The notes under the pieces: model-generated
The model's input: the letters and a program-made list of their open reading frames with translations, nothing else
Databases searched by the model: none
What the model was told of the DNA's origin: nothing
Shown here: piece after piece, positions 18,925-29,750 of the stretch
Layout of the letters: each line of letters starts with the position of its first letter
How positions within the stretch are numbered: the first letter of the stretch is position 1
DNA from: Emiliania huxleyi CCMP1516
Lineage: Eukaryota > Haptophyta > Isochrysidales > Noelaerhabdaceae
Direction of reading: 5' to 3'
Length of the DNA: 64,000 bases
Assembly (NCBI RefSeq): GCF_000372725.1
Contig: NW_005201287.1
Coordinates: forward strand, 860,272 to 924,271
Position numbers and translations under genes: made by a program

Positions 18925-19806
18925 GGTCGACGGGCGGCCTTGCCGGACAAGTGCCTCCGGACAAGTGCCTCCATCGTCCGTCCGAAACTATCGTTCATTC
19001 CCTACAATGAATCGCCTAAGAGCGTAACCGCCCTTAAATCGAGGACCCCTCTGACAAATCGCGGCGGGTTGTGTGTGCAACCTCCCGATTTCTATAACAC
19101 CTTTCTATTACACTCTGATTTGCCACACACACACTCACACACAAAACAACTATCTATATCACACACAACAAACACCTACACACACACATAGCCACATGCA
19201 TGTGCATGTAGGACATGCACCTCACATGTGCATGCACATATGGATAGCCAGTCGGTCGGTGCCCTCCCTCCACCCCCGCGCCGGCGCCGAATGTAAACTT
19301 ATTATTTTTTGCGTCGGACCCTTTTTTTTGCCGATGGCACAACTGCTTCGGTGTCGTACGAGAAGTCTTTTACTTTTTTATATTTTATTCTTTATTCTGT
19401 ATTCTTTCTTGCTCCGTCCGGGCATAAACAGGGCACAGGCAGGAAGAGCGTTCGATCGATCGATCGACGTAACGACGAGTGAGCCGCTACCAGCAAGGGG
19501 ACGTGCATTTTGCTGGTTCTCTTGATCGGGAGCGCACCCCCACTCACTTACTTCATCCCACAGTGGCACAAACAAAGCGAAAGAATTTTACATGGAAACT
19601 CCCTCGCTCGCCTCTCTCTAGGCACGGGACTGGCGCGCGTGCACTGGCACTAACACAGGTACACCCACGGGAGCCGCCTAAGCGACTCCTGCGAGGACGC
19701 GCGGCTTAGCCGTGCAAAAAAGAAAGTTGTGCCGCGCGTTTTCCCTCCCTGTCTTGAAAGTCCCAAGGACACGCCATTTCGCGGCGCGGTTACCGTCCTG
19801 GCGATC
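18925..19806. other. Intergenic with CA-rich and ATGTGCAT palindromic DNA
   Basis: CA/CACA-rich stretches at 19,070-19,190 lead into alternating CATGTGCATG sequences at 19,190-19,242 that are nearly self-complementary. A GATCGATCGATCGA run occurs at 19,453. No gene is supported. Confidence 0.55.
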
Positions 19807-20790
19807 ATGAAGCTCGACCAAAGTGCCCAGGCAGCTATGGCTGCCGGCGGCATTGCGCTCCTCCGCGCCAGTTGGCTACTCAAAGCCGCCAGGCGCGGCT
19901 CGCTCGGACCTCGCGAGTCACTCCCGCCGGAAGCATTCATCCCGCCAGCCTCGCCACCATGTCCATCTCGGATCGTTTGCGTCTCCCACGTGACCCACCC
20001 AGACCCTTCCATCCATCTGCGCTCCATTGCCAATGCGCTCAGCCTGCTAATCAGCGCCAAGGGTGATGACGATTGGGCCGTCTTCTGGGACGATTTCTCG
20101 TTGGGCGAAATGCACACAGGCCGTCGACCATCGGTCGCCAAACGCCTTCAGTCGGCGGCTGTTCGTTCACTCTTCTCCCACCCAAGCACCTACGTCTTAC
20201 TGCTCACCTGTGGTGGCGAGATCGCGGGTCCCAGCTACTACTCATCCGGCCGGTGCGTGCTCTACTCAGCCCTCGCCACGCTGGTCAAGGGCGGCCCATT
20301 GTCGGACAAGGTGCTGGATCTGGGCAAGGATGCTGGGGCTGCCACTCACTGGCGGGAACTGGAGGGGCTGTTGAGAGCGGATCGGAGGCCACCCCTCACT
20401 CCTGCGGCTTTCGCCGAGTTCGCCTCAACGCTGGAGCTCTCCACTGAGGCGGAGCGGGCGCTGACTGTGGATCTATACCGTTGTGGCTTCAACGAGCGGA
20501 TGAGTAGTGTGGAATGCCTCTACTTTAGCGCACTCGGCTGGGGCGACGAGGAGGTGAGGCTGGTGGCCGCGGTGCTCGCTGAGCCGGCGCTCTTCAAGCT
20601 GGAGTCGGTTGTCCTCAACGGGAACGATACCGGCGCCCCTGGCCTGCAGTCGCTGCTCGACGCCCTGCCGCTCTCGTCGCCGCGACTCGCCGAGCTTGAC
20701 GTGAGGAACCAGCACCAGCGCGAGCCGGACGAGGTGGAGAGGCGGTTGCGCGCGGAGTGCGAGGCGCGGGGGATATTGGTCCGGACCTGA
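19807..20790 (+). CDS. Leucine-rich-repeat protein with an N-terminal HPDP-type domain
   Basis: The frame is open from 19,729, but the first ATG is at 19,807, giving 327 residues. The N-terminal half has VSHVTHPDPSIHLRSIANAL, then DDDWAVFWDDFSL, then HPSTYVLLLTC and SGRCVLYSALATL. This pattern recalls a group of algal proteins with a TIR- or HET-like alpha/beta fold, where a WxDxxS-type strand follows an SH-HPDP motif; that assignment is from memory and weak. The C-terminal third holds two or three leucine-rich repeats (EPALFKLESVVLNGND, ALPLSSPRLAELDVRNQ). A role in signalling or protein binding is inferred only. No membrane segment is seen. Confidence 0.6.
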   Translation: MKLDQSAQAAMAAGGIALLRASWLLKAARRGSLGPRESLPPEAFIPPASPPCPSRIVCVSHVTHPDPSIHLRSIANALSLLISAKGDDDWAVFWDDFSLGEMHTGRRPSVAKRLQSAAVRSLFSHPSTYVLLLTCGGEIAGPSYYSSGRCVLYSALATLVKGGPLSDKVLDLGKDAGAATHWRELEGLLRADRRPPLTPAAFAEFASTLELSTEAERALTVDLYRCGFNERMSSVECLYFSALGWGDEEVRLVAAVLAEPALFKLESVVLNGNDTGAPGLQSLLDALPLSSPRLAELDVRNQHQREPDEVERRLRAECEARGILVRT

Positions 20791-21114
20791 GAGGGGGTGC
20801 CCGTCCGAGCTGTGGTGGGCCTGTGGTGGGCGCTCTGGCCCACTGGCCCGCGGATGTGCGTTTTCTTAGCCGTGCTGGCTGGCTGACTGACTGACAGCAG
20901 CGTGCGATATGGATACTCAGGCCGTGAGAAAGATGATTTTATGTTCTCTCTAAGCACTCTCTTTCCAACAAACAACAACCACACTTATATCGACCCGCGA
21001 ATCTCAACAACAACAACGTATTGCTAAAAATCTCGAATCTCCCCCCATGCGGCCTGTATCGTGCGCGGCGGCGGCGAGGGCGAGGGCGGAGCGGGCGTGG
21101 GGGTGGCAGAAAGA

Positions 21115-22265
21115 AAGAAAGAAAACAGACAACCCAAGGGAGGGATAGGAGGACGGCACGCCGCCACCACACAGGGATTTTAAGGAGAGGAGTGTGGTGC
21201 TAGCCCTCGCCCACCCTAACCTTTGGTCGTCTGCCTCTTTCTATCTCCCTTCGCAGTCCCTCGCCGATTCTCGCTGCAACCCTCATGCCACCTCGCGGTC
21301 GTCCCACTCTCGTCGTTCTCCCTCCTGTCGTTTCCTCCTCTGTCGCGTCGCTCTCGTCTGCCTCGTCCTGCGACGCCGCCGCCGCCTGCCGATCCCTTGG
21401 TCTCGCGGCTTCTCCCGCCTTTCGGCGCAACTCTGCCCTCCTCGCGGCATATCCTGGCCCCTCGAGTTTATCGAGCTCTCCTCGAGCAAGGACGACTCTT
21501 CTGACGCCCACTGCAATCATTTGCCGCCAAGTCATATCGTTGCTCAGGTCCACTCTCTCTTCGAACACTTGTGCCTCCACGGATGATGTTGGCGCTGGGG
21601 TCCCCTTCGGGTGCATCGTTACAGCTGACGACGGGATTACCACTGGTGTTTCGTCTTCCTCGGAGTCTTCTTCCCCGGCTTCCCCCCGTTCGGCTCGTGG
21701 GGGTGGCGATGCCGATGGCGGTTCGACTGGTTTTCTTCTTCGAGCTCGCGACCTCCCAAGCGCGAACTCGCTCTGAGCCTAGCGCAGCGCGAGATTTGCG
21801 CAGCAACACGAAAGAAAGAAAGAAAACAGACAACCCAAGGGAGGGATGGGAGGACGGCACGCCGCCACCACACAGGGATTTTAAGGAGAGGAGTGTGGTG
21901 TTAGCCCTCGTCCTTGCGCGAGGAGAGCTCGATAAACTCGAGCGAGGGGCCAAAATATGCCGCGAGGAGGGCAGAGCTGCGACGAAAGGCGAGAGAAGAA
22001 GCGAGAGCAAGGGAGCGGCAGGCGGCGGCGCCGTCGCAGAACGAGGCAGAGGAGAGCGACGCGACAGAGGTAGAAGCGATACAAGAGAGAGAACGACGAG
22101 AGTGGGACGACCGCGAGGTGGCATGAAGGCTGCAGCGAGAATCGGCGGAGAGACTGCGAGATATAGGAAGAGGCGGACGCCTTGGAGGGTGGGCGACGGC
22201 TAGCGCATCACACCCCTCTCCTTAAAATCCCTGTGTGGTGGCGGCGTGCCGTCGGCTCCCATCCC
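21115..22265. repeat. Dispersed repeat family A, nested copies in both orientations
   Basis: Family A carries CCGCGAGGTGGCATGAAGG, a block ending CTTAAAATCCCTGTGTGG, then CCTCCCTTGGG and a (CTTT)n tail. A minus-oriented copy lies at 21,115-21,490, a minus-oriented tail at 21,808-21,905 and a plus-oriented copy at 21,905-22,265. Further copies are at 43,423-43,495, 45,318-45,578 and 62,620-62,985. The pyrimidine tail suggests a SINE-like retroposon. An encoded basic stretch (RTTRVGRPRGGM, AT-hook-like) is open in several copies but has no clear gene structure. Confidence 0.75.
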
Positions 22266-22269
22266 TCCC

Positions 22270-22785
22270 TTAGGGGACCCCTAGGCTTAAAAGGGTGGGC
22301 CCTGGGGCGCCTGCGGCTTAAACGGCTTAAAACGGCCCATTTTAAGGCTGCCTGGGCCTAGGCCCATTTTAAGGCTGCCTGGGCCGCCGATTCCTTGAAC
22401 GGTCTTAAACGCTTAAACGGTGCGGGAGAGCTCCCGAGGTCGATGGTCCGGGAGGCTCCCGGTAGACGCCGTAGGCCGGGAAGCTGGCTACAGTCAGCTA
22501 GCACGCGTCCCCTATGCGAGTATGGCTCCTGCCAGTGCACCAGACTTACAGATGTGTCTTCAGAGGCGGGTTTGTGCCCAATAACGGCAGTATTGGACAA
22601 TTGGAGAAAACGGCGCGGAACCCAGCGACGCATGCCGGCGAGGCCGATTTTCTTAAACGGTCTTAAAAGAGGGACCCCCCGTGCCTGCAATCTCTTAAAT
22701 GGCAAGTTAAGCCCCCAAACCGCCTCGTTTCTTAAAAGGTCTTAAAAAAACCCGACCCTGCCTCAGAACCCTAGGGGTCCCCTAA
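22270..22785. mobile_element. Non-autonomous TIR element (MITE-like), copy 1
   Basis: This is a 516-bp element bounded by 19-bp terminal inverted repeats: TTAGGGGACCCCTAGGCTT on the left, and on the right its reverse complement with one change. The interior is full of CTTAAACGG / CTTAAAAGG motifs and encodes nothing. It shares both ends and many internal blocks with 40,759-41,239. No convincing target duplication is seen here; it lies at a junction of rearranged family A repeats. Confidence 0.8.
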
Positions 22786-22950
22786 GCCTCGCCCGCACCC
22801 TAACCCTTGGTCGTCTGCTCTTTCTATCTCCCTTCGCAGTCCCTCGCCGATTCTCGCTGCAACCCTCATGCCACCTCGCGCAGCAACCCGGCCGGACAAC
22901 CCTTTGGAAAAACTTTCTTCTTCGAGCTCGCAATCTCCTCCACGAACAGC

Positions 22951-23318
22951 CCGTTCTGAATGAATGCGGACCATCTCTTGCTTATATCGACCCGCGAATC
23001 TCCCCCCATGCGGCCTATCGTGCGCGGCGGCGGCGAGGGCGAGGGTGGAGCGGGCGTGGGGGTGGCGATGCCGATGGTGGGCGAGGGTGTTGGGTGTTGC
23101 AACTCTTGGCGGCGGGGCGCGGGCGTTCGACTGGTTTTCTTCTTCGAGCTCGCGACCTCCCAGAAGCCTCTCTCTCCGCCCAGCAAGCAGCATGCTCTGC
23201 CAGCTCCTCGCAGTCTCCGCCGTCGGTGCGACGCACATCTCGCGCGCGCCCGCAGCGCCCTCTGCGCTGGCCCCGCCGCCACTGGCCTCCGCGGAGCCCG
23301 CTCCGCCGGGGCGCCACC
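22951..23318 (+). repeat. Ectopic inverted copy of the L7/L12 promoter and targeting exon
   Basis: About 365 bp here are nearly identical, in opposite orientation, to 27,130-27,489, the upstream region, first exon ([12 protein letters not shown]) and start of intron 1 of the plastid L7/L12 gene. The copy keeps the ATG at about 23,191 and the GT donor. Pieces of the same sequence also occur at 21,030-21,105 and 21,670-21,770, so it is partly a repeat family. Confidence 0.8.
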
Positions 23319-23340
23319 TTCCTTCCCCTTTTTCAGTAGT

Positions 23341-23425
23341 CTTGGAGCACTTGGAGTGCAGTTGGCAACCTCATACCCAGGGCCGGGGAGCTAAAAAGCG
23401 CACCCAGCGGCCGGATGCTCGTATC
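23341..23425 (+). repeat. Dispersed repeat family B
   Basis: This has the signature GCACTTGGAGTGCAGT, then CCAGGGCCGGGGAGCT, then CACCCAGCGG-CCGGATG. Other copies are at 60,797-60,905 and 63,517-63,605 in the same orientation. A nearby block AAAAAGAAACTTGCGGC at 23,437 is repeated at 24,912. Confidence 0.75.
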
Positions 23426-23917
23426 AGTCAAAATGCAAAAAGAAACTTGCGGCTTCCCTCAATGTTCCGCCATGAGACGAACTTCTGCGAGGCAAATTTG
23501 TGGAGGTCGCGCAGCTCCGAGCCGAAGAGCACGATGAGGGGTGGAAGCAGCCTCCATGGCCGCCGCGCTGGAGGCGCGATCGTGGGCGGGCATTCGCTGC
23601 TGCTCGACGAGGCCGGCTCGGTCACCGTGCCCCCATGCAGCCCACGCCGCCCGGGACGCGCCCGTCGTCGTGGCTTGGAAAATTCTCTGCGCCTGCGTCC
23701 CTACCACGGGGGCTGGTCCTGTTTGTGTCGTTTGTGCCGCGTGGTGCGAGTCATTTTACAATCGGGGGCGGCCCACGCCATGCGCCCTGGCCGCAGCAGA
23801 TCCGCCACAAACCGCACCTCCCTGCACGCCGCATATGCCACCCTACCCCCACTACCCCTACCTCCTACCCCCACTTGTTGTGAATCGTGAATGCGCAGGT
23901 TCGACGCCGAGGATCCA

Positions 23918-24685
23918 ATGATCGCCATCGAGCAGCAAGTCCCGCGTGGCAAAGGGATCCTCCAGATCTTCGCCTTCTTCCTGCTGGCGATGGCCGGCGG
24001 GTTCCTCGTCGCGGAGCTGTCCACGACAAACATGCTGACCTCGCCAGTGCGCTACCCCTCCCCGCTTTGACTGCCATGGCACCTAATACACGTTTCGTGG
24101 TGATTCATAGCGGCACAGGAGCCCCTGGGAGCCTGTCCTGCCATTAACGACTGTTGCCGTTCCCGTCAGTGCCACGCCTCAGAACGTTGGTCGCCGCCCC
24201 GTTCCTCGAACAAGCCCCGCCCCCCCCCCCCCAACCCCGATCACGCGGAATCAGCGCGGATCGCAGGCTTTACTTTACGCACGTGTGTGCCCCTCCAGGT
24301 GCCCCCCGTCAAGAAGGAGTCTGGGGGCACCGTGGTCGCCGCCGGGGAGCGCGGCTGGCACCGCAGCTCCGACTCCTCCCTGCTGCTTGGAGCCGGACTC
24401 CTCGGCGCGGGCCTCGTTGCACAGCAGCAGATGCAGAACCAAAAACAGATGCAGGAGATGCACGACACCGCGATGGTAAATGCAGCCAAGGAGGAGCAGC
24501 TCGCCAAGGGCTGCTACGTTGCGCACCGCTGGACAATGCCATGCAGGACAAGCGCCGTCGGCCTAGGCAGCGTGCAGACGACTGCGCCCGCCTACTACAG
24601 CGCCTACCCCGCCCAGGCGGCGCCGGCTCAGGCTCCGCCACAATACGCGAGCTCCGGCGCAATGCACCCGGCCTGGGCAGGTTAG
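23918..24685 (+). CDS. Small single-pass membrane protein with Gln/Ala/Tyr-rich tail, two exons
   Basis: Exon 1 (23,918-24,046) encodes MIAIEQQVPRGKGILQ and a membrane helix IFAFFLLAMAGGFLVAEL. It ends at CCA before a GTGCGC donor. Exon 2 (24,299-24,685), after CTCCAG, adds VPPVKKESGGT, a second hydrophobic stretch LLLGAGLLGAGLV, a Gln/Met-rich helix (QQQMQNQKQMQEMHD) and a low-complexity Tyr/Pro/Ala tail to the stop. The join is phase 0, giving 171 residues. An AG at about 23,899 and an in-frame RFDAEDP before the ATG suggest another exon may lie upstream. The family is not recognised. Two hydrophobic segments predict an integral membrane protein. Confidence 0.55.
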
Positions 24686-24850
24686 TGAGGATGCGGGCCG
24701 TTCTTCGGCGGGGCCAAGAGGCACCGTCTCGGCCCCACGTGCCACGAAGGTCAGCCCAAGCTCAGAACGGCCCGCTCAAGCTGTTTTGTTGGCATCACCT
24801 TTTCTCTTTGCAAATGGCCCGCTCGCAAGCGCAAACCTCTCGCCAGACAG

Positions 24851-25949
24851 CTGTGCGCCTTCATCGACGAGCTGGCGCCCCTCCTGAGCGACGCCGCGCT
24901 GCGCGTGGCGGCAAAAAGAAACTTGCGGCATCCCTCAATCTTCCAACACATGAGAAGGTCGCTGGTCGCCTCTTCGGCCCGCCTCGCCCGCTACACGACC
25001 AAGGCGGACGCAACCCGCCTCGAGGCAGCGCGTAGCGCCTCTCTCGCGGACCGCAGCTCGCTGGCTGCTGAGCTGTCTGGGAGGTGGATTGTCGCCACCG
25101 GTGCTCCTCAGCAGACCGAGTCGGCGGGAGACTCCTTTGGCTTCGCGCTGCGGGTCGACGAGGTAAACTTGGGCGTGCTGCGCGCCGCGCTCTTCCCGGC
25201 GCCGCCAAAGCAGCGAAGGGACGAAGGCCACCTGCGGACGGCCCTCATCTTTGGGGCGAGCTGCCACCCGGGCCTGCCTCTCTCGCTGGCTGCCAAGCCG
25301 CTCGTGGAGGTTGCCGGCCGAGCCCGCCCAGCCAACGTCCACTGCTGTGTAGCTCAACTAATATGCCGCCGCCGCCTCCTCCGGCAGGCGGCGCGCGCCG
25401 AGCTGGCGCAGCGCGGTGCCGAGCGCGTGATGGGCCTGGCGCCTCTGACAGGGCTCTGCGGCTGGGTTGTCGAGGAGCAGGCGTGGGAGCGGTTATCCAG
25501 TCTCGGCGAGTTCGGCGACGAGGCGGCCGGCGCCGTCGAGGCTGTGGCGCGGGGCGTGCCGCGTCCGGGTCATTCCGTGCTCGGTGCGGAAGAGATCCCG
25601 GCTGCAGGAGAGAGGGGAGAGGAGAGGCTCTACTCGCACCTTTGCTCGCCCTCCCGCCGCAGGCCAGGGCACCTTCTCGGCGGCGCAGAAGGCGTTCGAG
25701 GCGCTCGCCACGGCCTACGCGCGGAGGGACGACCCGGAGTCGGAGTGCCTCGCCTACCTCGAGGCGGGGGCCGACCTCGCCGCTGTCCACTGGCTGCACG
25801 ACACGTCCCAGGAGGCGGTGCGGGACCGGGCGGGCGTCTCGGCCTCGCTCGAGTTCGGCGCCTACTCGCCGGCCGCCGAGGCGACGGCGGACGAGCTCTA
25901 CATGCCCTCCAGCGGGATATACACGCCGCCGGGAGGAGAAGCCAGCTGA
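24851..25949 (+). CDS. Uncharacterised alpha-helical protein, 5' end not resolved
   Basis: An exon from 24,851 (after GACAG) to 25,568 reads LCAFIDELAPLLSDAALRVA and continues for 239 codons. A GT-AG intron (25,569-25,662) joins in phase 1 to 25,663-25,949, ending SSGIYTPPGGEAS. The join GVPRPG/QGTFSAAQKAFEALA is smooth. A stretch at 25,349-25,387 may be an extra 39-bp intron in frame with a branch-like CTAAT. The protein is rich in Ala, Arg and Leu helices and has no recognised domain. The first in-frame ATG is 24,950, but coding character begins earlier, so an upstream exon is likely. Confidence 0.55.
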
Positions 25950-26536
25950 GAAGAGTGAGTGTGCAGTGGCCAGCGCCGGGCCCGCTGCGGTGTCGGTTCC
26001 TGTATGACCTCCGCGCGCACACTGCCGCCCAGTGCGCAGTTTGGTGAGTGGACGAGACCGACGGCTGTGAGTGCGTATATACACGGCAAGTCGCAACACG
26101 GATCACCCTCGAGGGATCACCCAGTCTCTCGCGGATGTCGATCGCTCGCGGAGAGCGGCCAGAGAGCGGCCGCGGGCCGGGACCGGCCACCGCGACCGTT
26201 GGACCGCGCGGCGCCCGGGGGGGGGTCCAACGGGGGCGCCGGGGCGGCGCGGCGCGCGCGCCGCGCGCGGCGAGCGCTCCGCGGGCAAGACAAAGAGGTC
26301 TCTCGAGAGAGGTCTCCGACCGCGACGGTCTCCCGCCCTTCTCTCCGGGTAATCTCTTTTGAGCGCTGTGCGACTGGAAGAGTTGGCCCAAATATACTCG
26401 TGGTATCGTAACTCACGCACACGCAAGCAGAGGCAGCAAAGCAGTCAGCGCCGGACTCACGTGACTGTCAAGAGCACGCGTCGCCAGGCGGTGACCCGGT
26501 GAGGGGCTAAAGGTGAAAATAGAGGTCGGTGGCGCT
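25950..26536. other. Intergenic 3' region between convergent genes
   Basis: A GC-rich, partly self-complementary stretch (GGCGCGCGCGCCGCGCGC near 26,257) and overlapping short frames on both strands. No gene is supported. Confidence 0.5.
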
Positions 26537-27256
26537 CTACTTGAGCACCGCCTTGGCGCCGAGCTCCTCGAGCTTCTTGACGGCCTCCTCGCACTCCGCC
26601 TTGGGCGCGCCCTCCTTGATCGGGCACGGCGCGCTCTCGACCTTCTCCTTCGCCTCCTTCAGGCCGAGGCCCGTCAGCTCGCGCACAACCTTGAGCACCG
26701 CGATCTTCTTGTCCGCCGGGAACGAGTCAAGCACCAGGTCAAACTCCGTCTTCTCCTCAGCAGCCGCAGCGCCCGCCTCGCCGCCCGCCGCGCCGCCCGC
26801 CGGCATCGCCATCATCATGCCGCCACCGGCGGCGGCCGAGGCGTCGACGTCGAAGGTCTCCTCGATCGCCTTCACGAGCTCCGCCGCCTCCAGCAGGGTC
26901 ATCGACTTGAGCTTGTCCATCACCTCATCGACGGCAGACATCACGGGCGCCGCAGCAACGCGCGAGGTGCCCACTCGGCTGACGGCGGGAGCCATGAAGC
27001 CTGGCACAGAGGCGTGGGCGCGTCAGGAGTGGCCGGGCGGGCAAGGCGGCCGAAATCGAGCTGCGCGAGGGGGCAGGGTCACAGCCAAGAGCACAGGGGC
27101 GCTGCAGTGTGGGCGCGCAGCGCAGCGCGGTGGGCGCCCCGGCGGAGCGGGCTCCGCGGAGGCCAGTGGCGGCGGGGCCAGCGCAGAGGGCGCTGCGGGC
27201 GCGCGCGAGATGTGCGTCGCACCGACGGCGGAGACTGCGAGGAGCTGGCAGAGCAT
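26537..27256 (-). CDS. rpl12: Plastid ribosomal protein L7/L12 (bL12c), two exons
   Basis: Exon 1 is 27,256-27,223 ([11 protein letters not shown]) and exon 2 is 27,000-26,537, joined in phase 1 across a 222-bp GT-AG intron to give 165 residues. The junction creates [20 protein letters not shown], a short signal peptide followed by the Phe motif that marks transit into a secondary red plastid. The mature part has the N-terminal dimerisation helices ([20 protein letters not shown]), an Ala/Gly hinge, and the L12 C-terminal domain ([40 protein letters not shown]). It forms the ribosomal stalk that recruits translation factors. The promoter, exon 1 and part of intron 1 are duplicated in inverted orientation at 22,951-23,318. 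Confidence 0.92.
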
Positions 27257-28652
27257 GCTGCTTGCTGGGCGGAGAGAGAGGCTTCTGGGAGGTCGCGAGC
27301 TCGAAGAAGAAAACCAGTCGGACGCCCGCGCCCCGCCGCCAAGAGTTGCAACACCCAACACCCTCGCCCACCATCGGCATCGCCACCCCCACGCCCGCTC
27401 CACCCTCGCCCTCGCCGCCGCCGCGCACGATAGGCCGCATGGGGGGAGATTCGCGGGTCGATATAAGCAAGAGATGGTCCGCATTCAGAACGGGCGGCGT
27501 GTGACGCCGCCAGCCGGCGCGTGGGCCTGCTACCCGGTGTGGTGGGACAACCACATGTGCAGCACATGTGCATGCACATGTGCATGTGCTGCTTCCCTAC
27601 CTCGCCGCGCTGGTGGGAGCAGTTCTGCCATCGCCACGGCGTGATCATCCGTACGTGCCTACATGTACATGTACATCGTGGACCTCCCTCGCGCCCAACT
27701 ACCGCTACACTGGCTGGCCGGCTCGTCGCCATAATGGGAGCTGTGTGCTCGGCTGGAATTGGGGCCGGCCTCGTCATGTCCGTTCATGTCGAGCTCTGGG
27801 GGGGCGCGGGGGCCCCCGGAGGCACCGTGCGCCGCGCCGCAGTGCGGAAACGGGGCCCCGGCTCTCTATTAGTCTCTATTAGCACCGACTTCCCGAATGA
27901 GTACGGTTGAGTAGAGGGCAGATTGGAGAGATCTCAAGAAGTACACACAGATAGACCCTCCAACCATCGGAAAACTCCGACCTGATCGGTCGTACTGATC
28001 TGAACGTACTGACCGCCGACAGATCACTCCAGACATTCTCCAGACAGCAGACAGCCCGACGTCTGCATGCGGCCGGCCGGGCGAGAGGCTTGACACGACC
28101 CGACCCTGCGACCCTGACGCTGCTGCTCTAGCTATCAGACATGCACTGCTGACTGCTGCCACAATGTGCGACCTGTGCTGGCCCACTTGGCGGCCTTCCT
28201 GGTCAGTGGTGAGGCGCAGTTCAGAGCTGTCGATGGCGCGATGCCGCACTGGTCCCACATTGGTGACACGAGACCACCACGTTTGCCGGTCCAAGAGAGA
28301 GGTACCGGTGCTGTCCTGAGAAGGTGCGTGGTTCCTCTTGACTGCCCATGCGCGCGAGGCTGTTTTGGCATAGGCTCGAGAGTGCCAGCAGCCAATCCGA
28401 GGCAGTTTGTGACACGCATTGCGTCAGAAGCGTGCACGCAGCTGGAAGGACACCTTCCTACTGGCCGTACGATCAGTCAGGTCGTCCCCCACGAGGACCC
28501 CCCACGAGGATCCAGGCACGCCCTCGCGGCGGGCGGACATAAAACAAGAAATCTCGCGAACGTTTTACCAGCGCCGCCAGCAACGGGACGCCGGCTTGAA
28601 ACTCTTGTACGTGCCCCCGGGCAAACTTTTTACGCCGTCATCAACAGAGCCC
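27257..28652. other. Intergenic: palindromic CATGTGCA DNA and inverted-repeat arm
   Basis: It contains the L7/L12 promoter repeat to about 27,489, an ACATGTGCATGCACATGTGC palindromic run at 27,551-27,600, ACATGTACATGTACAT at 27,660, and the repeat arm at 27,797-28,465. No separate gene is supported. Confidence 0.6.
27797..28465 (+). repeat. Left arm of a 0.65-kb inverted repeat
   Basis: This segment reads as the reverse complement of 41,521-42,168, about 13 kb away, with small differences. It starts near a CCCCCGGAGGCACC block and ends near CCTTCCTACTGG. It immediately precedes the methyltransferase gene. A frame reading VSGEAQFRAVDGAMPHWSH is open in both arms, so the repeat may carry part of an old coding region. 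Confidence 0.8.
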
Positions 28653-29750
28653 ATGGCAGACGACGAGCTCGGCAGCAGAGCACACGGTCTGAATGAGCCA
28701 CACAGCGCAATCAGCGAAACCCACGACTTCATTCCAAACGCTTGCACGAGGCACCCAGAGGAGAAAATCTTTGCGAGAGTCCTCGACACAATCAGCCACC
28801 TCCCTCTCGGAAGCCTGGGCAACAGCAGCGTGCTTACCGACTTGGTGCGTGAAGCGGGGCTCGCGCGTGACCCCCGACCGCTGTATGGATTCGGAGGAAA
28901 AGAGGGGTCGGAGGAACAGTGGATGCACAAGCGTCAAAACTTCGGAATGCTCCAGATGCCGAAGCAAGTGGGCTGCATGCTCGGCGGACTGGCCGGTCTG
29001 TCCACGCGAGTGCGCACGTTTGCCGAGATTGGAGCGTGGTTTGGGTGGTCGGGCCTTTTTTTCGCTGCTTACATACGAAGGGTCTTCGAAGCGAGCCGTT
29101 GGGCAGGGCAGGACTTTAGCTCGGCCAGCTTTGATGTTGCCGACATGCGAACAGGCTGCATAAAGGCACTCATGGCCCGGCACAAGCACGGCTTCCATGT
29201 GAACTACGGAGGCGGCAAGCCAAAGTACCTGCCGCGCAAGCCAGGCGAGAAGAAGACGCGCACGTGGCGGCCAGTGCTCTATGAAGATCGCGCCAAGGCA
29301 GTGGCGTGGTATCACGAGCATTTGGCGGAGGCCTTCGGCCCTGCTGACCGTGAGACGTCAAAGCTCGACCTATGCTTCATCGACGCATCGCACACTTTCA
29401 AACACGTGGTCGAGGACGTCCGCTTCTTCCAGCCCATGTGCCGCCTCTTGCTGTTCCACGACATCGTGGATGCTGACTCGGTGGGCGTGAGGCAGTTGTG
29501 GCACTTTTTGAGCTCAAGACTGCGCTGGGAGCGCGACCAGCACGCCCCAGCGGGCGTGGCGGGATTGAACGGGACCGCATGGGATGTCGAAGCAGGCTAC
29601 ATGGTAAAGGAGTGCACGCAGCAGGCGGGAACGAGGCGCTTCAACTTTGGGCTTGGATTGATATCCGCACAGCGCCTCAAGAGCTCCTGGCTTGACGAGG
29701 CCGAAGCCAAAGCAAGCGCTGACGCGGCAGCAAAGGCGTCGAGGGGGTGA
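28653..29750 (+). CDS. Class I SAM-dependent methyltransferase-like protein (Methyltransf_24 type)
   Basis: The open frame extends upstream without ATG; the first ATG is 28,653, giving 365 residues. Motif I appears as RTFAEIGAWFGWSGLFFAAY, where an acidic/Gly-rich strand-loop would bind S-adenosylmethionine. The later strands read LDLCFIDASHTFKHVVEDV and RLLLFHDIVDADSVGVRQLW, the DxxHxYxxVxxDxxxxxP--HD pattern of the Methyltransf_24 family that includes catechol-type and sugar methyltransferases. No signal peptide or membrane helix is seen. The substrate is unknown. The gene starts about 190 bp beyond the inverted-repeat arm, so its promoter may come from that repeat. The Ala/Lys-rich C-terminus looks unstructured. 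Confidence 0.68.
   Translation: MADDELGSRAHGLNEPHSAISETHDFIPNACTRHPEEKIFARVLDTISHLPLGSLGNSSVLTDLVREAGLARDPRPLYGFGGKEGSEEQWMHKRQNFGMLQMPKQVGCMLGGLAGLSTRVRTFAEIGAWFGWSGLFFAAYIRRVFEASRWAGQDFSSASFDVADMRTGCIKALMARHKHGFHVNYGGGKPKYLPRKPGEKKTRTWRPVLYEDRAKAVAWYHEHLAEAFGPADRETSKLDLCFIDASHTFKHVVEDVRFFQPMCRLLLFHDIVDADSVGVRQLWHFLSSRLRWERDQHAPAGVAGLNGTAWDVEAGYMVKECTQQAGTRRFNFGLGLISAQRLKSSWLDEAEAKASADAAAKASRG

Noticed and set aside
21285-21776. 163-residue Ser-rich frame starting MPPRGRPTLVV
   Set aside because: It lies in dispersed family A and is open in only some copies; frames on both strands are equally long, so coding is not supported.
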